Positions 32,293 to 42,282 of a stretch of DNA of 64,000 bases are shown here, in pieces. The first letter of the stretch is position 1, and the number at the start of each line of letters is the position of its first letter. Under the pieces are notes generated by a model. It had not been told where the DNA came from. It saw only the letters and a list, made by a program, of their open reading frames with translations, and made no database searches. Source of the DNA: Rhabditophanes sp. KR3021 (taxonomy: Eukaryota; Nematoda; Chromadorea; Rhabditida; Alloionematidae); the NCBI GenBank assembly GCA_963281155.1, contig CAUJLY010000003.1, positions 3,348,001 through 3,412,000 of the forward strand, written 5' to 3'. A program made the translations under genes and the position numbers.

Positions 32293-35200
32293 ATGAGTAA
32301 TTCTTGCTCTTCTATCGATCAATCGGATGATTGTCAAAATTTGATTGCTTTGGCGGAATACTTTAGATTATGCAATCCACCTAAATATAAATTGGCACTA
32401 AAATGCCTGATGGTATGTTAAAACTGCACCATTTAAATATATTTTTAAGGGAACTCGCAAATTAAATGTCTCGCTTGACGTCAAAGTTCACTGTCTCTTT
32501 TTGACAGGTAAAGCGCTAATGATGTACACCAAGAATGCGATAGAAGCCCGTCTCTACCTTGATGCTGCCTATTCGACCATGAAATCTATGGGGCCAGCTT
32601 TTGACGAGCGTAGACTAGAGGTTCTTTGCCTTATCGCTGAAATTATGATGGAACAACAACATTACGATCTCCTTAAAAAATTGTTAAAATCAGAAGTCCA
32701 AGCATCTTTAAGATACCCTAATTTAAATGGAAAAATATTAATATGTTGAGTTTAATTTAATTTAATTTAAATTTTTATTTTTTAATTTTAGGTAAGTAAA
32801 GAACAATCAAAAACGTTTATAATTTAAAATTGACAGAATATTATTCAGAAGTAGATTTTGTCTATAACCATCTCAGAGAGTCTTTTGACAGTTTCTGGGT
32901 GCTTCTTGAACATGACATAATTTGATTGCCCTCATGAATCGACGTTAGTTAACACAGCTTGAAGGTCCGTTGTGATGGCATACTCAAATGCAAGAGCTTC
33001 ATTTGAAGCCAATTCGTCACAATAGAAAGCTACGAGTTGTCTTTCATTGTCGTCCAAAATCTTCTTAATTCGTGTCTCTTTGTTATTTAGCGGGATGAAT
33101 CTTCTAAAATGGAGTTTGGTGCCTGAAATGTGTTTACCAAGTCGTGATATAACATTGCCGGTCACACCATCATAGGATATTCCATCTTTGTACTCGTTAA
33201 AAGCCGCTGACTTAGCATCAGCACCAGCAGATAAATCAACTAAGACATAAATAGACTGTTCTTCTTTGCTAGTTTTGCGAGGCTTTCTTTAATTCCCCCA
33301 TCACTTCTTCGATCAAACTAGCATCAGACAATAGCCTTTCTTCATCACAAGTTTTCTCAATTTCATCTCTTAATTGTTGACACACTCTTTTCTTGATGTG
33401 GCATGTAATAAATTAGGCGTCATAGACTGTTGTACGGCAAATCAATGCTTTCATTAGTTGGCACACGTGCAACGATTGGCTTAATATTTGCATCGCTGCA
33501 TATTTGATTATAATGGTTGATATTTGATAACTTACCTTCTGCGTTGACATCTCCTCTTATTGTTGCACTTCTGCTTAACGTGGCACTTGCATCAACAGGC
33601 CTAACTTTGGTAGGTTGTTCATCCGTTCCATTATTTGATAAATTTCCTGTCATAATCAAAATATGAACTTAAATAAGATACAAAACACCGTTGCAAGGGA
33701 AGCAAATTTGAATGTTAAGGAAACACTTTATTAATCATTGGCCTTCTAAAACACAATTAAATTCAAATTTTAAACTATTAATTATGACTTGTTAACATTA
33801 ATCAACTCTTTAGTCCTTGCGGAAGTTCATACAAAATTACACGATGATCAACATGCTATATTTATTTTGACTACAGGTTGTGAAAACTTTCAACGAACAA
33901 ATAATAAATTATTAGAAGCTTTCTTATTAATTGCCAAGACTGCCTTAGTGTCTAAAGATTCTAAAAGCAGTCCTGCAGACTTATCAACTTTAATTGGGCG
34001 AATATGTGAATTAATCTCAAAATTAGATTCAGCTTGGCCTTGTGTTTTAAATATCAAATGCTCTTGTTTTGTAATTCAGTTGTGCTACTTTTTGTCTCGT
34101 GGAATGATTCGCAGCTCAAAGGTTTGCTTAAAACAATTGCAAACAGCCGTCCAATGCCTAACACGTCCCTTTTCAAATAATCATCAGCTAGCTAATCTTC
34201 CTGGAGCAATGTGGAAATTCGTTACTCCAGAGATAATGACCGCTATCACTTATGTATTAACTGTCTTATCGCATGTCCAGTTTTGCCAGTTTGATAAAGT
34301 TAACAAATATTATGGTACTGCCTTAAATTATATCGAAGAAATAAGAAAAGTTTCGAGAAATAACCCATACGCAATTACTGAACGAGGATCTCATGAATTT
34401 TTGGAAGCATTAGAAGTAGTTCTTCAATGTGAAAATGTAAGTACCAGACAAAATTTAATTTACTATTCAACCATTCAATTAGTCGACTATGTAATTATTA
34501 AACTAACGTTATTTTTAGGCACAGATAAATTTAGTTCTAGGAAGACCCCTTGAATGTGTTAACGTTTTATCAAATATGATTGAAAAACTTAAATTCGACA
34601 CTTGCTTACAAGATGAATTTCGATTTTCTTCACATATGGTTCTGGGAATGTACTGCTGTATGATGAAATGCTATGATGATGCTGAAAATCAATTCAAAGA
34701 GTCGTTAGTTTCATCTACAGACGTAGATATGAATTTATTTGCCCAATGCAACTTGGCATTAGTATATGTCATGACTAATAAAGAAGCCGAATTTTTCAAA
34801 ATTTATGAAAAAATAATCCCAAACAAAATAATTACCCATTCAGTTCCATTAAAGGCAATAGCTTTCTTTATCACTGGGCTTCATGGCTACATTGTTTCAC
34901 GAATAGCGGAAACAAAAACTAATGCCGAACAATGCATAGTAATTGCAAAAACAGAAGATTTGACACGACTTCATGCTATGAGTTTGCTACTATACTCACG
35001 AGCTTTTCATTGTTTGCAAGTTCCGATTCTAAAAGAAAGCTACGAGATGACAAAGCGCAGTGGAGATAATACATTGACAATCTGGGCAAATAATCAGATA
35101 GCAGGGAAGTTTTTATATAAAGGATTTATAACTAATAATTAATAGTTTTAAAAAATAGTAATTTAGAAGAATTAATTAGCGACTTTTCTTAAATTAAAAC

Positions 35201-36674
35201 GATCATTAGCATCCAAAAAGTCTTGAAAGATCAGTTCTGCGACCTCGTCATTCTTTTCAGGGAACATTTGGTAGACGATTTCTAGATAAGGAATGCATAA
35301 TCACAGTTAGTATTCTCATCCCTGAAGTAATCTATGAGGATAACTTCTATATTGTCAGCAAGTTTCTCTGTAGCATAATACTCCTACAAAACGACCATTT
35401 CTTGACCAGAATTGAAGACTTTATTCATAGTCTTTTCCTTGTTAGTGAACACTTGATCCAGTTCAACTGCTTTGTTGTAGTCAGAGATGTGCTTAGTCAT
35501 CCTTCTGCCAATAGTTTGTGCAGCCTTGCCTACACAGACGACATGTTTCTTGACATCTTCTGCAGAAAGAAAACCTTCACAGTTTTTATATCTTAAGTGT
35601 TTGTTGAGACATGGTTTAAATTCCACACACTGATAATCAGTTTCTTCGGTCCAATAGTCATCATTAAAATGAACGGAAGTTGGAATTCCGATTTGACCTT
35701 TAGAAATAATAAGGTGCATAAACTATTTCTCAAATCCTTGATACCTTTATATGGAAAGGATTAAGTACGTCGTCTGAAACGGTTCCGACGGACAGGTGGT
35801 TGTATTCTTTGTAGCAGCATCAAACAACGTTCCATAATTAAAGCCGCTCTCTCAGACGCTCCATCCAAATAGAACACAGTAGCTACCTTTTTCTCGCTTT
35901 TTAAATCCTTCCACGATCTTGCAACTTTATCTAAATTTATTATTAATGAATCATTTAATAGTTCGTTTAGCTTACCGACTTCCATTAATTCATCTTCCTG
36001 CTCATCATCTTTTTCACTTTTAACTTGAGCATTACGAAGAAATAATTGATAGGTTAATGAAATTTTAAAACATACCCGCTTCAACAAATTCTACACTTTT
36101 ATGATGAGGGGCACCTTTTTCAGTCTTAATCAGTTTCCTGGGATTCTCTTCGATGCTAAGTTGACTCAAAGATTTACTTAAAAGATGTCAATAGTTTGAG
36201 CATCATCTGTCTTAGTCTTTCATTTTGTTGATTTACCAGATATTATGAAATAAATAACTTGAGAATTGGGTGCGATGTTATGCAACTGAAATAAATGAGT
36301 AATTAAATTAGGGCTTAAACGTGTTGGCACTAAAATGCCTTTCAGCTATATTGATATTTTGAATGTGCAAAGTATCGAAGAACAGTTTTATACAGTCACT
36401 GTAGTTCGAGCACTTATTGAAAATATAAAAGTTTATTTTTATTCAAATTACTAATAATCTATTTACAGGTAATAACTCATTTTAATATAAATAATTGTGT
36501 AACTTCTTTTTTATAGAAATGTATTCAAGTCTTAATCAGCTTGAGCAAGCTGCTGCAGCCAGGCAATCTATGAATCAAGCGGTCGAGTTTTTATTCAGAA
36601 ATAGAAATGATGCGAAAAACCATCCAGCTCATTCCTACGTCAACTGGATTCAAGGGCAATTAGATGTCATGTGA
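32293..36674 (+). CDS. MAU2: MAU2 sister-chromatid cohesion factor (SCC4)
   Basis: Exons 32293-32412, 32450-32744, 33814-34436, 34519-35108 (end provisional) and 36517-36674. The helical TPR-like protein pairs with NIPBL/SCC2 to load cohesin. Visible family blocks are LIALAEYFRLCNPPKYKLALKCL split here as ALAEYFRL and NPPKYKLALKCL, ARLYLDAAY, FLAEVHTKL spanning the second junction, KVCLKQLQTAVQ, ITYVLTVLSHVQFCQ, ADNQFKESL-like repeats, and a C-terminal exon ending SYVNWIQGQLDVM. The last junction is one base out of phase between exons 4 and 5, so either an indel or an unseen micro-exon exists there. Introns 2 and 4 are about 1.07 and 1.4 kb and hold inserted antisense elements; introns 1 and 3 are 37 and 82 nt. 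Confidence 0.9.
32790..32793 (+). other. AG|GT back-to-back splice junction, MAU2 intron 2
   Basis: A 47-nt GT-AG intron (32745-32791) ends TTTTAG and is followed at once by GTAAGT, a perfect donor. This has the form of a recursive splice (ratchet) site. Confidence 0.65.
32792..33813 (-). mobile_element. intronic insertion, same family as in UGDH intron 2
   Basis: MAU2 intron 2 opens with a normal-sized 47-nt intron (32745-32791, ending TTTTAG). The very next bases are GTAAGT and the insert begins, running to the acceptor at 33813. On the minus strand it holds frames at 33659-33420 (MIMTGNLSNN to the stop after DLPYNSL), an interrupted middle with QQLRDEIEKTCDEER, and 33165-32932, with [29 protein letters not shown] and TDLQAVL. 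The last block matches the UGDH insert at about two thirds of residues. Frame breaks show the copy is not intact. The predicted ancestral product was 230 or more residues; no family is recognised. Confidence 0.65.
35156..36453 (-). mobile_element. 1.3-kb TIR element in the last MAU2 intron
   Basis: The ends are TAGTAATTTA on the left and CAAATTACTA on the right, an inverted repeat of nine bases. If the outer TA is a target duplication the element proper is 35158-36451. Minus-strand frames fill it: 36087-35761 (acidic, with QEDELMEVGKLNELLND and a basic end) and 35719-35384 (FKPCLNKHLRYKNCEGFLSA, VVCVGKAAQTIGRRMTKHI), then a short third piece reading to a stop at about 35165 just inside the left repeat (NDEVAELIFQDF). 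A 148-bp deletion derivative with both ends lies at 14675-14822. The proteins match no transposase I know. A TA-flanked, Tc1/mariner-style target with an unfamiliar gene is the best description. Confidence 0.7.
36467..36470 (+). other. AG|GT back-to-back splice junction, last MAU2 intron
   Basis: Here the order is reversed: element and flank end in TTTACAG at 36468, followed by GTAATA and a normal-sized 48-nt intron ending TTTTTTATAG at 36516. The small intron lies on the 3' side of the insertion. Confidence 0.55.
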
Positions 36675-36903
36675 AAATGTTCATTTGTAATTAGTGTTTT
36701 AATTTATATGTAATAATTCTCTCACCAAACATTGACTGACAAATAAATGTATATACTTATTAATTTCGTGGATAATTGAAAACATCCCATTTTTATCCAA
36801 AAAACACTATTTTATTACATTGAAACTAATACAAATATTTAAGATGAAAAGAATTGTTACAATAAGGGTTAATAACAAAGAGATCTTAAATAAAACATTT
36901 ACA

Positions 36904-38415
36904 TTAAGTTTCGGAATTTTGATTGTCTTCCTTAATTTTTTTTCTAGCAACTTCAAGGTCCTCAATCATGTTTTTGACATCTTCCTTATTAATGACTCTT
37001 CCTCCATTTTCTTCATGTTTTCTTTTCAAAAAGTTACCCACGTGTGTGACTATTTGACTGACTTCAGAAACAATATTTAAAGCTGCATCTCTTCCATAAG
37101 CAACAGCCGAGGATGAAAACAATTCACTGATAATATCAGCTTCTTCGATATCTTCAGATGTAATATTGTCTGCATCCCGGTAAAATTCACTAATTGTATC
37201 TTCCGTTTCAGAGAGGAAGTGACATTTATGTTCCTCATAAACAGACCAGCAAGACAAACAATCGCATAATCTTTGTCTCCATAAAGTATTCTTAAAGAAG
37301 CATACTTTTTCAGTTGTGTCATTATTTTGTTCAGTTAAATATTTCTTGATTCTTTCTAACCTGCACTTTTCTGTTCCCTTATCAATTATGTCATCCTCGA
37401 TATTTTTCAACTTTGTTATAATATTTAATAAAGTCTAATTTTTGTGTGCAAGTATTACAAGCCATCTCTTCTTAAATAGATATATAAGTACAAAGGCAAG
37501 TAGAGAAGACATAAATATTAATTGTAAACGGGCTTAATTAAGCCAAAAAATAAATATTAATTTGAAATTCGAATTTAATTATGTCGAGAAATTTGATTAC
37601 TATCAAAGGTACCACATATTACCAACTGTTCATTTTTTTCAAACTTAGTCACAATAATGGCCACAAGGGGTTTTTTTATAATATTTTCGTACCTAGCATC
37701 ATAGATGCGTTTAATTATGTCAATACAAGTTCACTTACCAAAAGAATCTTCATCAGGTGGTGATACATTCTCATCCAACAAATGCTCAAAGTGATACCAA
37801 TCTTCGCAGACAACACACTGAATCATTGCCACGTCACCTTCATAAACTTGATTGCATGAGCAGTATTTGCCTTCGAAATTTTGCCCATACTTGTTACGAC
37901 TATTTAAAGGTTCTTTTTCGGCATACAGTTCACATTTAAAATCACCAAATTTGCTATTGCCACAATCACATTGGAATCCTCTTTTGGTATACATCTCTAT
38001 AACATCATGATCCTTATGGCAGTTAAGTGAACAACCAAAGCATATGCCAGCCGGCTCATCTTTCCCACCATTAACACGACAAGTTAAACACCCAAAGATC
38101 AGTTGCCTCGCTTTATAGCCCTAAAAGTGTAAGATGTGTAAGTCAACTTTGAAATAACACTGAATGATACATAACTCCACTTAAATACTTAATAATACTT
38201 ACCTCAGGATAAGTACATATTTTTGGATCAGATCCGGCTGTAAGGCGAGCAACTCTTAGATCTTCGCTTCTATTAAAGTCCATAAATTCAGCTAGAGTCA
38301 TTACTCTGTCGGTATCATCATCCATATTAGTGATTGCAACAGTGGAACTGGCGCATGTTTCAGTATCTGTTTCGTTTCCCGCCTCACTTGGTGGGTTAGA
38401 ATTTTCCTTTTCCAT
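36904..38415 (-). CDS. UBR7: UBR7 (UBR-box and PHD-finger protein)
   Basis: Minus-strand exons 38415-38203, 38120-37739 and 37470-36904. An acidic N-terminus contains MTLAEFMDF. The UBR box follows, from CTYPE and GCLTCRVNGGKDEPAGIC through CHKDHDVIEMYTKRGFQCDCG. Next is a PHD-like finger, YCSCNQVYEGDVAMIQCVVC then EDWYHFEHL, then MACNTC, and a C-terminal domain with WRQRLCDCLSCWSVY. This is the UBR7 order; UBR7 is a nuclear reader/ligase linked to histone H2B. The third exon changes frame by one base near 37418 (AACAAAGTTG): either one extra A in the assembly or a 46-nt intron with an atypical GAAAAG acceptor. The long intron 2 (268 nt) holds no gene. Confidence 0.92.
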
Positions 38416-39586
38416 CTAAAATAAGTTTTCTAAGATAATGAGAATTAAAATAAAGTTAATAATAATGTTAATGTTAAATTTGATTGATTATTATTTGTTT
38501 TAAGTATAAATATTATTGAATTATACAAATGTGCATGCATTAAGTAAACAAAAATAATTTATAAGATACTTAATGTTAGTGGAGAGAGACATAAAATAAT
38601 ATTGCAGAGTCGCTTTTTGTAGATATGCTAGCCAAAGACACATGTTCCCAGAAATTTGGAAGGAAATACAATTGATATCGCACTGGGACCTGTGCATTTT
38701 ACCAATGAGTGTTTATTGACTTCGTGGAGCAATATGACAAACTTGATTTTACTCCTAAATGAAAATTTGAATATAACTGTAAACTATAATTTCATCCAAA
38801 ACAATCTTATCACCTACATGTTGTCTCCCACGCAATTGTTTACGCATTTATAATTATCATCTATTTATATATCTAAGGTTGGTGTTGTTTGTAATTATTA
38901 TTATATGATAATTTTTTAATGCTCCACTTTAATGTGATATACTGGCTCCGAGTTGTCTATTGGTGTTCTTAGATGATTTTGTCGTTTACACCGTCATGTA
39001 CTATATCACTGATGCACCATCAAATAATCTATAAGTTGGCTCTTTGTAGCAATTATATTAGAACGTGGATTTAAATATGACAAGACTCTGTACATCATTT
39101 TTTGATCTATTGCTACATTTAAATTAGCAAATCAATCCCATTTAATGTTAATTTTTTGTATTTTGCATTTTTTATGAATGCCATTAATCCTGAGAACAAG
39201 GCAGTGACTGCAATTTTGCAGCTGTTTGAATTAATAACCTTTACACTTTCAACATTTACCTTGTAGTAAACATATAACACCTCCGTGGATGTCACGCAAT
39301 AGTATGTAGTTACATACATGTCTTAGGGACCTGTAATTATTACTTTGCTTACAACAAGCTTACTATATTCTATCTACCATAGATTACTTTGCCATTCTAA
39401 CCCATCAATCAATATATATTTATTTGTTTGCCAAGACTCTGTATGTTCGAAATATGAGTTTTACAAGAGACCATGTAGGCCATAGATGTGTGTTTTCCGC
39501 TATTCCATTTTTTACAATTAAATTATCGCCTTTTTGAACCAATTTGGATGTTTGCTTAATATTTATTGTTTATAGTTGTAATCAAA
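38416..39586. other. intergenic, AT-rich, nothing supported
   Basis: Shared upstream region of UBR7 (minus) and VAP (plus), about 1.2 kb. Two ORFs of 65-66 codons (38656-38853 plus, 39119-39319 minus) have no recognisable features. A TTTATAG site at 39569-39575, eleven bases before the VAP start, looks like a splice acceptor. Confidence 0.4.
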
Positions 39587-40387
39587 ATGGCAAAGCAACA
39601 GATCTTACAGTTGGAACCCGACACTGAGTTAACTTTCACTGGTTAGTTGATTTAAAAATGAAATTAATAAAATATTTTAAGGTCCTTTCACCGATGTCTC
39701 TACCACTCATTTAGTGTTGGTTAATCCCTCAGATAAGTATGTGGCTTTCAAGGTTAAAACTACAGCACCCAAATTTTACTGCGTTCGCCCCAACTCCGGT
39801 ATCATTGCACCAGATTCTAAAAAAGAAGTTGCCGTGATGCTTCAACCAATGGAAAACACCTCTAACATCGAGTCTGAAAGATCAAAACATAAATTCATGA
39901 TTCAAAGTGCATTTTGTTCTGAGAAAGAACAGCTCGACGACTTCTGGAAGTCTCTTCCCACCGCTGAAATCATGGACTCCAAGTTGAAGGTTCAATTCGC
40001 TAAAGCTGAAAATTCGGACATTGCCAACCGAGTAACTCAAAAAAATACCACAACTGCTCCATCAACGCAACATACTTCAGCATCCAGTGAAAGCCGTGTA
40101 TCAAATTCCAACTTCCAAGATGACGAAACAACTCAGGCTACCGACAAGCTTGAGTCTATGGTAAAGCTATTGCAACATCAAAATAACATCCTGTCTGAAA
40201 AACTCAAGAAGGAACTTGTAAGTTAAGGTTTTATATAAATTTAACTAACACTCACTTTTCAGTTACTTAAAGAAACCACAAACTTTGGGGAAATTTGGCA
40301 CAATGTGAAAATAATCCTTACATGCATGTTGCTCTTATTGCATTATTCACATTTATTCTAGGAATCATTCTTGGAAAATTATTTTAA
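39587..40387 (+). CDS. VAMP-associated protein (VAP), MSP-domain ER membrane protein
   Basis: Exons 39587-39641, 39682-40217 and 40263-40387. The MSP domain runs through LQLEPDTELTFTGPFTDV, LVNPSDKYVAFKVKTTAPKFYCVRPNSG (read as two blocks, LVNPSDKYVAFKVKTTAP and KFYCVRPNSG) and VAVMLQP; the positions that bind FFAT motifs (KVKTTAP, KFYCVRPN) are intact. A coiled coil (ESMVKLLQHQNNILSEKL) and a C-terminal anchor, HVALIALFTFILGIILGKLF, follow. VAPs tether the ER to other membranes by binding FFAT proteins. In exon 3 the frame entering from the splice and the frame of the tail anchor differ by one base; a missing G in the GGGG run at about 40288 would reconcile them. Confidence 0.9.
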
Positions 40388-40678
40388 CTTCCAAATATTC
40401 CATATCACAATGTTTCTCTTGTTTAACTGTGGTAATGTTTACCTATTTGATTTTTGACTATGTGAATGGTCCTGCTGTATTATATAGACTATATTTGGCA
40501 CAACATCTAACACAGCTAAGAAGCTTTTTATGTCTTAGATACTATATAAAGATTTTGGAAATAAATAATTATTTGTCTAATCTTTTTTATCGTTTTAAAT
40601 GCTTGAAACTGCACTAAATACTTATTCTCAAATTAATGACACATTACTTTCGAATATCGCAATTATAGGTGCTAAATC

Positions 40679-41997
40679 ATGATTTATGCAAATGAATCTA
40701 ACAATCATGCTTTTGGTAAAACATGGATGGTTAATGATACATGTGGCATGGTATGCATGATTGTAACGTGGAGCCTCTTATTTTATGGTCAAGTAGTAGT
40801 TTGTTTAGTCATGATGCCTTCTGTCCAATATTTTCCAATCCATCAAACGATTCATTTTATCATTTTCGAGGTTCTCTTAGCTCTAGCGGTGACTTCACAT
40901 CTGAAAAGTGTTTTTACGAATCCTGGAGCTGTTCCACTAGGGAACAAGACTAACGACTACATCGAATTTCTTCTTGAGGATGATCCTGACAAAAAAATTT
41001 ATGAATGTGTAAAATGCCTTAGTGTTAAGCCTGATCGAGCTGCACATTGCAGGTAATTTTGACCTTTCAATTCCCTTAACTTACCTTTCATTATTTACAG
41101 TGTTTGTAACCGTTGTATACAGGTTAGTGCTATGTGATAATAATATATCGTTATATGAATCCAAAAATTAAACTAATTCGGCTAATGTTAACATAATTAT
41201 ACTTGAAATTACATATGCATTTAATTACAATGTAGATGCATTAAAAGTATATATTCTTTCGAACATTAAAGGTATATATGTTTGAAAGTTAAGAGTACAC
41301 ATTTTTAATATTAAAAGTATATATATCCTTGAACGTTAAAAGCATATCTATTTTTAAACGTTGCTAATATATCTATTTTTAAACGCTAAAAGCATATCTA
41401 TTTTTAACATTAAAGTATATATTTTTAAACGTTAAAAGTATTTATAAGTTGTTAGTGAGTAATTGATAATTAACTTTAACCATATCATTCTAATCGTTTA
41501 ATGTTATTTAGAAAATGGATCATCATTGTCAATGGGTATGTTGAATGGTTTAATGTGAATAAATAATTGTTTTTTATAGGTGAATAACTGCGTTGGTTTA
41601 GGCAACCAGAAGTACTTTGTCTTGTTCACCCTATATATCGCTTTGCTGTCTTTAGAAGCATTTTATTGGGTTATTTGGCAATTTCTAGCGTGTCTTGATA
41701 ATGATTGGCAATACTGTCCTTTGTTTTCACCACCTGTTATAACGATATTACTTATGTTTTTACTCTTCGAATCTGTTCTTCTTTTCAATTTTCACAATGA
41801 TTATGTTTGGAACTCAAATTTCTGCGATATGCAGTGATAAGACAGGGATCGAGTCATTAAAAAAAACAGATTACCGGAGAAAAAACAGGAAAAGAACAAA
41901 TATGCAGGAAGTTTTTGGCGGACCGTTTGGTTTTCAGTGGTTCAATCCCTTATCTACGCCCTTTAAGCGGGATAAATCTTATCAATTACTTGTGTAA
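40679..41997 (+). CDS. DHHC palmitoyltransferase (ZDHHC3/7 type)
   Basis: Exons 40679-41052, 41101-41122, 41512-41535 and 41580-41997. Exons 2 and 3 are micro-exons of 22 and 24 nt, and they carry the heart of the cysteine-rich domain: CSVCNRCIQ, then KMDHHCQW, then VNNCVGLGNQKYF. The DHHC cysteine is the acylated nucleophile. Four transmembrane segments surround it. The C-terminal FGTQISAICSDKTGIESLKK and FGGPFGFQWFNP match ZDHHC3/ZDHHC7 of the Golgi. Exon 4 changes frame at about 41786 in a TTTT run; deleting one T aligns it perfectly in length with the mammalian proteins. The 389-nt intron between the micro-exons is a 25-bp minisatellite. Confidence 0.92.
41237..41453. repeat. 25-bp minisatellite in a DHHC intron
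   Basis: Imperfect tandem copies of AAACGYTAAAAGCATATCTAT plus a T run, with about five clear units between 41320 and 41453 and more diverged ones to the left (ATTAAAAGTATATATnnTT forms). The unit length of 25 bases is constant in the two best central copies. It fills most of an intron between two micro-exons. Confidence 0.75.
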
Positions 41998-42282
41998 AGT
42001 CGCAGCTTACTTAATGTTGTATGCCAAAAAATGAATAGTCAGTGCTTTTAATAATAATTATTTAACTGAATATTGCCTTACTATTTAGCGGCAAAATTAA
42101 TTTAATAATGCTTTGGATCTTATTATGTACATACTTACGACCAAAACTAATATTACAAATAACTTATAGTGGACTAATAAACGTGTAACCTCATTTGACA
42201 TTTTGACATTGGCTACATAGACCATAATATTTTTGTATTTAATGCACCAAATTGTTTAATTTAATTTAGAACCAATTTAGTT

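Noticed and set aside
38656..38853. 65-codon plus ORF upstream of VAP
   Set aside because: No signal peptide, domain, splice partner or codon bias that separates it from AT-rich background.
41780..41800. Programmed ribosomal frameshift in the DHHC gene
   Set aside because: No pseudoknot-like GC-rich stem, no adjacent stop codon and several other genes have similar breaks without a shared motif; assembly indel is simpler.
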